This document shows positions 32,577 through 41,407 of a stretch of 43,268 nt of DNA, piece by piece. Each line of letters opens with the position of its first letter. Position 1 is the first letter of the stretch. Source of the DNA: Thermodesulfobacteriota bacterium (GTDB lineage: Bacteria; Desulfobacterota; BSN033; UBA1163); the NCBI GenBank assembly GCA_030017685.1, contig JASEHH010000021.1, positions 1-43,268 on the forward strand, written 5' to 3'. The position numbers and the translations under genes are program-made. Below the pieces are notes generated by a model. It did no database searches and was not told the DNA's origin. It worked only from the letters and a program-made list of their open reading frames with translations.

Positions 32577-33224
32577 ATGAAATGCAATCATTGTGGGTTG
32601 GAAAACCCAAAACAGTCAAAATTCTGTAGAAAATGCGGAACATCCTTACGGGTCCACATTCGATGCCCTCAGTGTGCCTCTGAGAATCCTGGGGATTCTA
32701 TATTCTGCATGAAATGCGGCGAAAGTCTATCAGGAGTCCAAAAATCAGTTAAAGGAACTCAACGTAAATGCAAAAACTGTGGTCATTTCAATGAGCTGGA
32801 TGCCCTCTTCTGCACTGCCTGTGGTAAAGAAATCATCAAAGCATCTGAAGAAGACCACAAACGACAATCGGCTGGTCCCTCTTACAAGATGATCATCCTT
32901 GTTATTGGTGTGGTCTTTCTCGTCGGCATTTTCGTCAAACTCGGAACAACTTTCTTCACAGAGCAAACGACTTCCAAGACACCGTCATCATCAGCTTCTG
33001 TCTCAAGACCGATCAAAGTGGATGAGTCACAGGTGATTGCTGTGGCCAAGAATTTCAAATGTGCCTGTGGCGGATGTGGTGAACTTCCTTTGGCCACCTG
33101 TGAATGCGATATGCCGAAAGGAGCAGTGGAGGAGAAGAGGTTCATCCGTGAGAAGCTGGCCGAAGGTTTTACCGTGGAACAGGTGATTGAACTATTAGAC
33201 AAAAAGTATGGCCACCGCGTTTAA
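32577..33224 (+). CDS. Triple zinc-ribbon membrane protein with CcmH-like C-terminus (copy 2)
   Basis: 215 aa from the ATG at 32577 (GAGGAG upstream; an in-frame start at 32550 lacks one). Paralogue of the protein at 15190 with the same plan: three cytosolic zinc ribbons, one membrane helix (about 104-124), and a periplasmic FKCACGGCGELPLATCECD domain ending in VIELLDKKYGHR. The stretch 32600-32770 is about 96% identical to copy 1 at the DNA level, while the flanks and the 3' half differ far more. It heads a run of envelope redox genes. Confidence 0.7.
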   Translation: MKCNHCGLENPKQSKFCRKCGTSLRVHIRCPQCASENPGDSIFCMKCGESLSGVQKSVKGTQRKCKNCGHFNELDALFCTACGKEIIKASEEDHKRQSAGPSYKMIILVIGVVFLVGIFVKLGTTFFTEQTTSKTPSSSASVSRPIKVDESQVIAVAKNFKCACGGCGELPLATCECDMPKGAVEEKRFIREKLAEGFTVEQVIELLDKKYGHRV

Positions 33225-33243
33225 GTGGAGAGGAGGGAAAAGG

Positions 33244-34177
33244 ATGGAGAGTATTCCAGAAAATACCAATAGGGCAATATGTCCTTCATGCAACGGAGAG
33301 AACGAAAAGAAGGCTCAATTTTGTGTCCACTGCGGGAATCCATTTCCGAGAAAAAGAAGATTCTTGTTCAGAAGTCGGTATGTGCTCTTTGGAGTAATCA
33401 GTCTGATCTTCGCAGGAACAATGGCGTACTTCTTAATGGGTGGCCTTGAATCCAGACTCGTGGGAAAGGTGAACGGGGAAGGGATTACCCTCAAAGAGTT
33501 TTCTGATAAATTAGAACGGGCCAAGAAATTTTATGAGCTCCGTTTCGGACAAAACCTTTTTCAGGGTGAAGAAGGAAAAGAAAATCTGAACCGTCTCAAA
33601 ACAGATATTCTTGATGAGATGACGACGGAGAAGGTCCTTCTCCAAGAAGCAAAGAGTGCTGGCTATACTTCAGCACCTGATGAAGAGATTTCGAAGCAGG
33701 TGGAAGGGATTAAGGGGAAGTATGGTTTAACCGATGACGATCTCAAGCAAAAAATGGGCGTAAGTATCGAAGATTTGAAAGAGGAGCTTCGAAAAGGGTG
33801 GGTCATATCTCAATTCCTTGAGAAAGCTGTTCTCAAAGGTGATCAACAAAACGGCGAAGTGGTCTTCGCACAGTGGTTCACCAAAGCAAAGCAAAAGGCC
33901 AAGATTGAAACTTATGAAAAAAATGGAACCCGTTTATACGGCAAAGGCTTCCTGCTGCAAAAGTGGATGCGGGGGGGGAAGGGCTCAGTCTCTCGATCCG
34001 AAGATGGAACAGGAGGCAAAGGCAAAGGCCCTCGAATATTACGAAAGAAAGACCCAGAAGAAAGGGGCAGAGGCAAAGGTCACCAATTTTGGATGTCACA
34101 TTCAAGTGGATATCATCGAGGGCGGAAAAGTTATAGTCTCCCTGACTTACAGGCAGGGAGAAGTTCAAGAAATATGA
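33244..34177 (+). CDS. Zinc-ribbon SurA-like protein, apparent 1-base frameshift
   Basis: From the ATG at 33244 (GAGGAGGG upstream): a zinc ribbon (CPSCNGENEKKAQFCVHCGNPF), a membrane helix (about 40-62), then a SurA N-terminal-type chaperone domain (about 70-205). The frame then enters a seven-A run (33917-33923); beyond it the original frame gives an artificial Gly/Arg-rich tail to 34254. Removing one A switches to the frame that encodes a plausible end: KASCCKSGCGGG, a charged helix, NFGCHIQVDIIEGGKVIVSLTYRQGE, stop at 34177. The restored protein has about 310 aa. No parvulin isomerase domain is seen. It is probably a periplasmic chaperone or thiol protein. Confidence 0.65.
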
Positions 34178-34299
34178 GAAAGGATTCAAGGGGTCAAGTA
34201 AGAGCCTTTAAAAAGCCTACAAAATTTTTGAAAAACAAGGGCTTGAACCCGTGAACCCTCGAACCCAAAACCCTGAAATCACAAAGGAGGATAAATTCA

Positions 34300-34956
34300 A
34301 TGAAAGCATGTCCAAAATGTCAAACCAAAAACCAAGAGTCAAGTCGTTTCTGTAAAAAGTGCGGTTGTGAATTTTCAAGCTCCTCATTTCAGGATAAGAA
34401 GGAGAAGGTAATGGGTAATCATAAGAGGAAGCGCCTCTGGATTCCGGTTTCCTTAGCCGTCATTGCCGTTGTACTGGTGGGCATGGGTTACTGGATCATC
34501 GAGGGAAATACCACAGCTAATCCGAAGGTTTCTACTCAGCCAAAGGTCAGTGAGAAGGTAGACTACACCGGACAGTCGATACGCATGATCGATATTTCGG
34601 CCAAAGCAGAGAAAGGGAAGATATCCATTCCTCTCGATATTGTCAGGGAGAAGAGGATGGTTCGATTCGAATATGAAAACAATGGGAACAAGATTCCCCT
34701 CCTCGCCTATATCACCCCGACCGGGAAGGTGGTCACCGCAGTATCCATGTGTGAGCCATGCAAGTCCACCCGCTTCCACATAAAGGATAAGAGCATGGTC
34801 TGTAATGCCTGCTACACGGAATGGCAACTGGAAACTCTTAAGGGGATCAGCGGCGGCTGTCTCAACTATCCACCTGATGTGATCCCGAGCACCGTCGAAA
34901 ATAATCAAATCCGGATCGACGAAAAAATCATAAAGGAATGGAAGCCGAGGGTGTGA
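34300..34956 (+). CDS. Zinc-ribbon membrane protein with DUF2318 domain
   Basis: 218 aa. An N-terminal zinc ribbon (C4, C7, C18, C21), a membrane helix (46-66), then a DUF2318 domain (about 110-215) with paired cysteines C151/C154 and C168/C171 and GGC (C187). DUF2318 proteins are membrane Fe-S or metal proteins found with p19/Ftr1 iron uptake and FtsX-type permeases, exactly the genes that follow here. AAAGGAGG precedes the ATG. It probably handles iron or electrons on the outer face of the inner membrane. Confidence 0.8.
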   Translation: MKACPKCQTKNQESSRFCKKCGCEFSSSSFQDKKEKVMGNHKRKRLWIPVSLAVIAVVLVGMGYWIIEGNTTANPKVSTQPKVSEKVDYTGQSIRMIDISAKAEKGKISIPLDIVREKRMVRFEYENNGNKIPLLAYITPTGKVVTAVSMCEPCKSTRFHIKDKSMVCNACYTEWQLETLKGISGGCLNYPPDVIPSTVENNQIRIDEKIIKEWKPRV

Positions 34957-35028
34957 TATCAATTCACAGTAGGCAGTAACCAGTGATCAGTGATCCATAA
35001 TCAATAGTTAAAAATTGAGGTAATATAT

Positions 35029-36189
35029 ATGCGACTTAAAGACATTTCTATCAATAATCTGCGGAGGCGGAAAGGGAAGGTCTTTTTTCTCATCCTGGGT
35101 CTTACCATCGGTATCACGACTGTGGTCACCCTTATCTCCATCACCCGGATGATGAACGAAGATATTGCTAATAAATTGGATGAGTTCGGAGCCAACATCC
35201 TCATCCTTCCCCGATCGGATGATTTATCTCTTTCTTATGGAGGGATAAACATGGGAGGGGTTGCTATCGATTCTCAACGCCTGAAGGATTCTGATATCCC
35301 GAAGATTCGGGAGATTGAGGTTCGGGAAAACATCAGCACGGTTTCACCAAAGCTCATCGGGGTGATGGAGATAGAGGGGAAGAAAGTCCCTTTGATGGGA
35401 GTGAAATTCTCGGAAGAGGTAAGACTGAAGAAGTGGTGGAAGGTTCATGGAGCGTTTCCAAAGAATCGGGAAGAGATCCTGCTGGGAAATGAGGTGGCGG
35501 TTCGCCTTTTCAAGAGCACGGGCGATACATTAGCCATCAATGGTAAATCGGTCAGGGTTTCGGGAGTCCTGGATGAGACGGGATCGCAGGATGACTTCGT
35601 CATCTTCGCCGATCTGGCTTTTGTTCAGGAGACGATGAAGAAACCAGGGGGGGTGAGCTTGATCGAGGTCTCGGCCTTCTGTAACACCTGCCCCATCGAA
35701 GAGATTGTCAGCCAGATTTCGAAACAATTGCCTCATGCCAAAGTGACGGCCATCAAACAAACCCTTCAGACTAAGATGGAGGCTCTGGACCATTTCAAGA
35801 AATTTTCTGTGGGGATATCGATCATTGTCCTTCTCATCGGTAGTTTGATCGTCTTCACGAACATGATGGCCTCAGTGAATGAGAGGAAGAGAGAGATTGG
35901 AATCTTTCGTGCCATTGGGTTCCGAAAATCTCATGTCGTACGGATCATCTTTTTAGAGGCTTTGATCGTTGGGTTGATTGCAGGAATAATAGGATATGCT
36001 TTGGGTCTGGGGGTTTCCCAGGTCATCGGTCCAATAATTACTGGAATGAAAGGTGGGAAAATATTTATCGATCCTTTGTTGGCCATAGGGGCTATTTTCC
36101 TGTCTTCTCTGATCGGGATCCTTTCGAGCGCCTATCCTGCCATTCATGCCTCGAAGATGGATCCAACAACGGCGCTAAGAGCGCTATAA
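35029..36189 (+). CDS. FtsX/MacB-type ABC transporter permease
   Basis: 386 aa. One helix at about 17-38, a large periplasmic MacB-like core domain (about 40-265), then three helices (about 268-290, 313-340, 350-372) with the FtsX signature ERKREIGIFRAIGFRKSHV. The periplasmic domain carries FCNTCPIEEI (C218, C221), a CxxC that could exchange disulfides or bind metal. Partner of the ATPase encoded next. Relatives occur in the accessory part of the p19/Ftr1 iron system. Confidence 0.88.
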   Translation: MRLKDISINNLRRRKGKVFFLILGLTIGITTVVTLISITRMMNEDIANKLDEFGANILILPRSDDLSLSYGGINMGGVAIDSQRLKDSDIPKIREIEVRENISTVSPKLIGVMEIEGKKVPLMGVKFSEEVRLKKWWKVHGAFPKNREEILLGNEVAVRLFKSTGDTLAINGKSVRVSGVLDETGSQDDFVIFADLAFVQETMKKPGGVSLIEVSAFCNTCPIEEIVSQISKQLPHAKVTAIKQTLQTKMEALDHFKKFSVGISIIVLLIGSLIVFTNMMASVNERKREIGIFRAIGFRKSHVVRIIFLEALIVGLIAGIIGYALGLGVSQVIGPIITGMKGGKIFIDPLLAIGAIFLSSLIGILSSAYPAIHASKMDPTTALRAL

Positions 36190-36343
36190 AGACGTTGGAG
36201 GTTAGAGAAGCGTCCCAGCAGGGGACTTGAGGCTGAAGGCAGAAAATAGGTTTTACCTCAAGCGAAGCCCTGAACCATATTAGGTGCAGAGCGAAGCGGT
36301 CCTCCAACCTCAAGTGAAACGGTCCTCAAACGGAGGTTTTTAT

Positions 36344-37027
36344 ATGAGTCTGATTGAAATAAAAACATTAAACAAAGCTTATGAAAGCGGGGATGAGCGC
36401 ATCATGGCCCTCGTCGATGTCGATCTGAATATTGAAAAGGGAGAGTTTATCTCTGTGATGGGGCCCTCTGGTTCTGGAAAGTCCACACTTCTGACGATTC
36501 TGGGAGGCCTTAACCATCCTACAGGAGGAGATGTGGTCGTGGATGATATCCCCATCTACAAGCTTTCACTGGAGAAGCTGGCCGATTTCAGAAGAGAATA
36601 CCTGGGCTTCATCTTCCAATCTTTCCAATTGATTCCCTACCTCACAGTGATCGAAAATGTGATGCTTCCGCTTTCTATCACAGAGAGGACTAACCGGGAG
36701 CAGGTGAAAATGGCCGAGGAGATTTTGGAAAGAATTGGATTGAGAGGAAAGGGGAGGAGACTTCCGGACCAACTCTCAGGGGGAGAGCAAGAGAGAGTGG
36801 CCATTGCCAGGGCATTGGTGAATTCACCTCCTATTCTTATGGCCGATGAGCCCACAGGGAATCTGGACTCCAAAACCGGAAAAGAAATTATGGACCTGTT
36901 TAAGTCCTTAAATGAAGAAGGACAAACAATCGTCATGGTGACCCATAATCCAGAGAATACCGCCTTCTCAACCCGAACGATCTTTCTCCAAGACGGAAGG
37001 GTGAACGGAAATGATTCGAAGAAGTGA
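36344..37027 (+). CDS. ABC transporter ATP-binding protein (MacB/LolD type)
   Basis: 227 aa from the ATG at 36344 (CGGAGG upstream). Walker A GPSGSGKST (about 40-48), Q-loop FIFQSFQLIPYLT, signature LSGGEQERVAIARAL, Walker B ILMADEPTGNLD and H-loop MVTHNPE are all intact. It energises the FtsX-type permease in the preceding gene. The 154-base gap before it holds a repeated CGGTCCTC pair at about 36298-36330 but no gene. Confidence 0.92.
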   Translation: MSLIEIKTLNKAYESGDERIMALVDVDLNIEKGEFISVMGPSGSGKSTLLTILGGLNHPTGGDVVVDDIPIYKLSLEKLADFRREYLGFIFQSFQLIPYLTVIENVMLPLSITERTNREQVKMAEEILERIGLRGKGRRLPDQLSGGEQERVAIARALVNSPPILMADEPTGNLDSKTGKEIMDLFKSLNEEGQTIVMVTHNPENTAFSTRTIFLQDGRVNGNDSKK

Positions 37028-37049
37028 TGGAAGTGAGAGGAGATAGAGT

Positions 37050-37931
37050 ATGCTTAAAAAGACATTCTTACAAGTCGCCTGTCTCATATTTCTTTCTTTT
37101 TCTCTGGCCACCCAAGGGTTTGCTCAAAAAGATAACATCGCCCAAATAGCCATTGATACTGTCAGGAGTCACGTGGGGTTGCCTCCCGGGGTAGAGATTA
37201 AGTTTATTGAGAAGAAGGAAAGTCCTGTCCCGGGTTTTTATTCCGTAAAGATGGTGTTGGCGACTCCGGACAAAGAGATCCCCATTGTAATCTATGTGGA
37301 TAAGGCAGGGGAAAGGGTGTTTCTTGGGACCCTTGTCGTCAAGGGAGAAAATGTCACCAGGAAAGAAGCTGGAGAGCCGAAACCTCGCAAGGTTGATCCG
37401 GCCCTTTTGGAGATGGAGAGATCTCCCTTCAGAGGCCCTGCCCAGGCAAAAGTGACGATTGTTGAATTTTCAAATTTTCACTGCTCCTATTGTTTGAAGT
37501 CGTGGAAGCAGATGGAGGGGCTGCTGCAGAAATATCCTCAGGATATTAAATATGTCTTCAAACACTTCCCACTTCAATCCAATGGGAAGGCATGGGAGCT
37601 ATCCGAAATGGTTGCAGCGGTGCAGATGGTAAGCAACGAAGCTTTCTGGGTCATCCACGATTTCTTCTTCTCTGACGAGGGTCAGGCGATTATCAATAAT
37701 GACAGAGAGCAATTGAGGCTGAGAATAGAAATCATTTTGAAACAGAAGGGTTTCGACATGAAACCATTTCAGGCAGCCCTTACGGCCATGTACGGGAAGG
37801 CCAGGGTGGAAGAGGATGTAGCCATTGGAGCAAAGATCGGAGTGAACGCAACTCCCTCAACCGTCATAAACGGCAATTTTGTGCGCGGGTCTTTGCCGGA
37901 AAAGACAATCGAGAGGCACCTCGGAAGATAA
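37050..37931 (+). CDS. Exported DsbA-like thiol:disulfide protein with N-terminal extension
   Basis: 293 aa. Signal peptide (about 1-25), an N-terminal domain (about 28-105) resembling the dimerisation part of DsbC/G, and a thioredoxin-fold domain with FSNFHCSYCLKS (C145, C148) and the cis-proline segment NATPSTVINGNFV near the end. It is a periplasmic oxidase or isomerase of disulfides. It follows the ATPase gene by 22 bases and precedes a thioredoxin-CcdA protein that could reduce it. Confidence 0.88.
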   Translation: MLKKTFLQVACLIFLSFSLATQGFAQKDNIAQIAIDTVRSHVGLPPGVEIKFIEKKESPVPGFYSVKMVLATPDKEIPIVIYVDKAGERVFLGTLVVKGENVTRKEAGEPKPRKVDPALLEMERSPFRGPAQAKVTIVEFSNFHCSYCLKSWKQMEGLLQKYPQDIKYVFKHFPLQSNGKAWELSEMVAAVQMVSNEAFWVIHDFFFSDEGQAIINNDREQLRLRIEIILKQKGFDMKPFQAALTAMYGKARVEEDVAIGAKIGVNATPSTVINGNFVRGSLPEKTIERHLGR

Positions 37932-38041
37932 TCCCAAATCAGGGGTGAATGGGCTGCAAAAGAATGAGCGCCAATGGCCCCCCTGTCTGCCAGAACCCTT
38001 CACCCTTGAGATCACAGCGAAGAAATGGAGAGGACCGATTG

Positions 38042-39562
38042 ATGAGGAAACTGCTTGTCATCCTTTTTTGTATCGCTTTTCTTTCTCCGCTTACCCATGG
38101 CAATGCCCAGCAGTCCGGCTCTATCCAGGTCTATGTCTTTTACATCGACGGGTGCCAGGCCTGCGGGGGCATTCTCCAGGGCTATCTCCCGACTCTCAAA
38201 TCCATGTACCCGTCCCTTGAGATAAAGACCTTTGATGTGGGCAACCCGGCCTATTATGAGGCTCTTGTCAAGCTGGAACAAAAATTTGGTCAAGGGGGAA
38301 ACGAACTTCCAATTTTATTTATCGGTGATCAACTCCTCTCAGGAGAGAATGAGATCATGGAAAAATTAGAGCCCCTCGTCCTGGAATTTCAGTTGAAAGG
38401 TGCCGTTCCTCTTCCTCCATTTGAAATAGCGGTCATCGCCAAACCCTCTGAAAAAACTTTTTCAGTAGATCTGGCCTATTTTTATCAGAAGGGATGTTCA
38501 AAATGTGATCGGGCAAACGTCCTTCTCAAATATATTGCAAAGAAGTATCCCCAGTTAAATATTAAAGAGATTGACCTCAATACCCCTGATGGGAAGCGTT
38601 TGAACGAAACCCTATCCAACCGACTTAATCTCTCTATGGAGAAGCGTTTGATCGCACCGAGTATTTTTATCGGGAACGATTACCTCCCTCCTGGCGAAAT
38701 CATAGAATCCAAAGTTGAGGTATTGATCCAGAAATATGAGCGAGTGAGTGTTGGTTCGAGTGATCGTAAATCAGTTTCACCAGCACCATCACCCGCACCA
38801 ACACAAGAGGAGATCAAGAACGCTGAAGAATCCATAGTCGAACGCTTCAAGTCTCTTGGGATTCTAAGCATCGTATCTGCTGGCTTGCTCGATGGCATCA
38901 ATCCCTGTGCCTTTGCGACCCTCATCTTCTTCATTTCCTATCTCACCTTTGTGGGCCGAAAGAGAAAAGAGATTCTCTGGGTGGGCTTAGGGTTTTCGGG
39001 AGCGGTTTTTGCCACCTATTTATTTATCGGCCTTGGTATTCTCAGCTTCATCCAGTACCTCTCGTTCTTACCGATCTTCTCTAAGGTCGTCTATCTCCTG
39101 ACCATTGTCTTTGCCCTTATCCTGGGGATCTATAGCTTTTACGATTACATTCAACTGAGGCGAGGACGGGGTTCAGAGATGAAACTTCAACTTCCAGAAT
39201 TTTTGAAGAAACGGATCCATCGGACCATCCGGGAAGAAAGTAAGTCTACCAGCTATTTTCTTGCCGCTGTGACAGCCGGTGTCATCATCTCCCTTCTCGA
39301 ATTTGCGTGCACAGGTCAGGTCTATCTCCCTACCATCCTCTTTGTAACGAATATTCCATCCCTCAAGACAAGCGCCATCTCTTATCTCATTTTATATAAC
39401 ATAATGTTCATCGTCCCTTTGTTAATCATCTTTGGAGTGGTTTACTGGGGTGTGACTTCAGAACAGTTGTCCTTCTTTCTCAAGAAGAGGGCACCTTCCA
39501 TTAAACTTTTTACGTCTCTGCTCTTCTTTGCCCTGGCAGGGATACTGATTTTGAGCTCGTAG
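38042..39562 (+). CDS. Tandem thioredoxin-like domains fused to a CcdA/DsbD transmembrane domain
   Basis: 506 aa from the ATG at 38042 (GGAGAGG upstream; the frame opens at 37949 but that part lacks a signal peptide). Signal peptide, a first thioredoxin-like domain with CQAC (C38, C41), a second with CSKC (C152, C155), a Pro/Ser linker near 245, and a six-helix CcdA/DsbD domain with C289 (GINPCAF) and C423 (EFACTGQVYLPTI). Electrons would pass from the cytosol through the membrane cysteines to the two outer domains and on to partners such as the DsbA-like protein, the SurA-like protein or the permease. Confidence 0.88.
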   Translation: MRKLLVILFCIAFLSPLTHGNAQQSGSIQVYVFYIDGCQACGGILQGYLPTLKSMYPSLEIKTFDVGNPAYYEALVKLEQKFGQGGNELPILFIGDQLLSGENEIMEKLEPLVLEFQLKGAVPLPPFEIAVIAKPSEKTFSVDLAYFYQKGCSKCDRANVLLKYIAKKYPQLNIKEIDLNTPDGKRLNETLSNRLNLSMEKRLIAPSIFIGNDYLPPGEIIESKVEVLIQKYERVSVGSSDRKSVSPAPSPAPTQEEIKNAEESIVERFKSLGILSIVSAGLLDGINPCAFATLIFFISYLTFVGRKRKEILWVGLGFSGAVFATYLFIGLGILSFIQYLSFLPIFSKVVYLLTIVFALILGIYSFYDYIQLRRGRGSEMKLQLPEFLKKRIHRTIREESKSTSYFLAAVTAGVIISLLEFACTGQVYLPTILFVTNIPSLKTSAISYLILYNIMFIVPLLIIFGVVYWGVTSEQLSFFLKKRAPSIKLFTSLLFFALAGILILSS

Positions 39563-39714
39563 AAGCCTGGAAATATTACAGACGTCCTCATTTAGATATA
39601 GATATGAAAAAAAGGATTATTCTGTGGCCATCACCCTTATTTGTTTTGCGGTCCGCTGCTTCAATCTTTATGCGGCAGGAAATTAGGACAATCTGAGGCG
39701 GGTATCTACACAGT

Positions 39715-40362
39715 ATGAACTTCCATTACAAGATAGTTGAAATGTTACTGGCAGCTTCTGTGGCGACAGTCTTTGCAGTCTTACCCTCTTTGGCAACAGA
39801 CCGTTCTCGTACCGAGGTGGAACAGTCGGAGGTGATCAAAGAAATTAAGAATTTCAGAGAAGAAAGGGATGACTTTTTTAAGAATCATCAAAGGTCTCCC
39901 CTGAAGTGGGGTGACAAATTGAAGTTCCACCGCTTGAGCTACTATCCAATTGATCTCAAGTATAGGTTTATTGGAAAGATCGAGCGATACACCTTGGACA
40001 TACGGGACCCCCAATATTATGCTACATTTATGACGAACAAGGGGACCAAGAAGCGGTATGTCCGGTACGGCCAATTCAAATTTATTTTGAACGGAAAAGA
40101 ATATAGACTTCAAATTTATAAATCGATACTCAGTGATACGCTCTTCATTCCCTTTAAAGATAAGACAAACGGGAAGGAAACCTATTCAGGAGGAAGATAT
40201 TTGGATGCGGAGATAATGCTTCCGGGATATGAAACGGTCATTGACTTCAACATGGCCTACAATCCATCTTGTGCCTATAATGAAAAATTTACCTGTGTCA
40301 TTCCTCCAGAGGAAAATATATTGAATATCGAGATTCAAGCGGGTGAAAAGAAGTTCCGATGA
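39715..40362 (+). CDS. Exported DUF1684 family protein
   Basis: 215 aa with a signal peptide (about 1-28). The DUF1684 pattern is strong: REERDDFFKNHQRSPL, RYVRYGQFKFILNGKEYRLQIY, LFIPFKDKTNGKETYSGGRYLD, and DFNMAYNPSCAYNEKFTCVIPPEENIL. The function is unknown. There is no good Shine-Dalgarno at the ATG, and a short 30-codon frame starting MKKRIILW at about 39604 precedes it. It is probably periplasmic or surface-bound. Confidence 0.8.
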   Translation: MNFHYKIVEMLLAASVATVFAVLPSLATDRSRTEVEQSEVIKEIKNFREERDDFFKNHQRSPLKWGDKLKFHRLSYYPIDLKYRFIGKIERYTLDIRDPQYYATFMTNKGTKKRYVRYGQFKFILNGKEYRLQIYKSILSDTLFIPFKDKTNGKETYSGGRYLDAEIMLPGYETVIDFNMAYNPSCAYNEKFTCVIPPEENILNIEIQAGEKKFR

Positions 40363-40434
40363 TAATGACTAAAATCTAAACTCTCAAAAGAGCGATCAGA
40401 AAAAATTAATTTAGGAAGAAAAGGAGACAATCTT

Positions 40435-40650
40435 ATGAAGATTCAAAATCTTAAAACAAAAATTATTGGTCCAGTCCTGCTTTTGCTCCCTATGGCGTGC
40501 ATGCATTTAGGCGATGGCCACCATTCCGGAGGTCAACACTCCATGTTCCCTCATACTTCATTCCAATCTTCGCCCCATGGTCTTGCTCCTGACGGTATGA
40601 TAGGAGTAAAGGGAATGGCAATTCCTCAAGATGTTAAGGATACGGAATGA
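40435..40650 (+). CDS. Small His/Met-rich probable lipoprotein
   Basis: 71 aa. An N-terminal hydrophobic segment ends in LPMAC (C21), a plausible lipobox, so it may be a lipoprotein. The rest is rich in His, Met and Gly (HLGDGHHSGGQHSMFPHTS), suggesting metal binding. AGGAG precedes the ATG. I do not recognise a family. Confidence 0.55.
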   Translation: MKIQNLKTKIIGPVLLLLPMACMHLGDGHHSGGQHSMFPHTSFQSSPHGLAPDGMIGVKGMAIPQDVKDTE

Positions 40651-40732
40651 TCTGATGAATTAGACAACCGAAGAGGGATGATTTAAAGAATTGGGGGGAA
40701 AGGGTCTCTTGATGGAAATCGTAACAAAACAA

Positions 40733-40760
40733 AGAAGTTCATAACTCCTTCTTCTTGTTT
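40733..40760 (+). promoter_or_regulatory. Shared upstream element, copy 1
   Basis: AGAAGTT-CAT-AACTCCT palindrome followed by a TTGTTT that can act as -35 (17 bases before TATCAT). About 25 of 28 bases match the element at 41883 before the porin gene. The position right before the -35 suits an activator site. Confidence 0.5.
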
Positions 40761-40824
40761 ATAAAGAGAATTATATATATCATAATATAATGCAAGGTCT
40801 TTTTTAAATTTTAATGAGGGGAAA

Positions 40825-41181
40825 ATGGACTTAGCCAAAAGAATCTTAATCCTCATCCTCTCTCTTCTCTTTTTGTCTTCTACGATATTGCCCAATCTTT
40901 GTTCAGCAACAGAACTCCCTTCAACCAAGACAGATTCAAGTCCATATTTTAGTGAGCCGGATCATTCTCATCATCAACATCCCACTTGTAACAATGAAAG
41001 TAAAACCCCCTGCCCGAGCAATCATTTCTGTTGTAATCTGACCGCTCAAATAGGAACACCCTATCTCATTGTGTTAGACTTTCACTTTGCAACTTCTGTT
41101 GAAATCTTTTTTCACACCTTGGAAGTTACAAAATCACTCTACCATCCACCTCGACCTCATCTTTACCCTGTTGTTGCATAA
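40825..41181 (+). CDS. Small exported Cys/His-rich protein (copy 3 of 3, divergent)
   Basis: 118 aa. Signal peptide (about 1-28), a His-rich stretch (EPDHSHHQHPTC), a Cys cluster (CNNESKTPCPSNHFCC) and a C-terminal YHPPRPHLYP. It shares the overall plan and HPP ending with the proteins at 12846 and 32134, but the sequence is more distant. GAGGGG precedes the ATG. Its regulation may be shared with the porin at 42089 through a common upstream element. Metal binding is inferred. Confidence 0.55.
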   Translation: MDLAKRILILILSLLFLSSTILPNLCSATELPSTKTDSSPYFSEPDHSHHQHPTCNNESKTPCPSNHFCCNLTAQIGTPYLIVLDFHFATSVEIFFHTLEVTKSLYHPPRPHLYPVVA

Positions 41182-41407
41182 ATTCTGCCCTTTTCAAATC
41201 TTCAAGGTTGATATTGTGGAGCGTACAAACCGTTCCTTATTTAACTGATCCGATCAATTCGATCGTATCTTGACGCAACAATAGGGTTTAATCACTTCTT
41301 TTTCACCTCAAGAATAATTTGAATTCCAATTAACGGCTGTCTACATCAATTGGGCCCTTGGTTCCATTGAAGGGTTTAGTGAAAATTCCTCCAAAGGAGG
41401 TGGTCTT

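Noticed and set aside
33924-34254. Gly/Arg/Lys-rich C-terminal tail of the SurA-like frame
   Set aside because: Composition is typical of out-of-frame translation; the alternate frame encodes the sensible domain.
39604-39696. 30-codon ORF before the DUF1684 gene
   Set aside because: No Shine-Dalgarno, no recognisable feature beyond a basic N-terminus.
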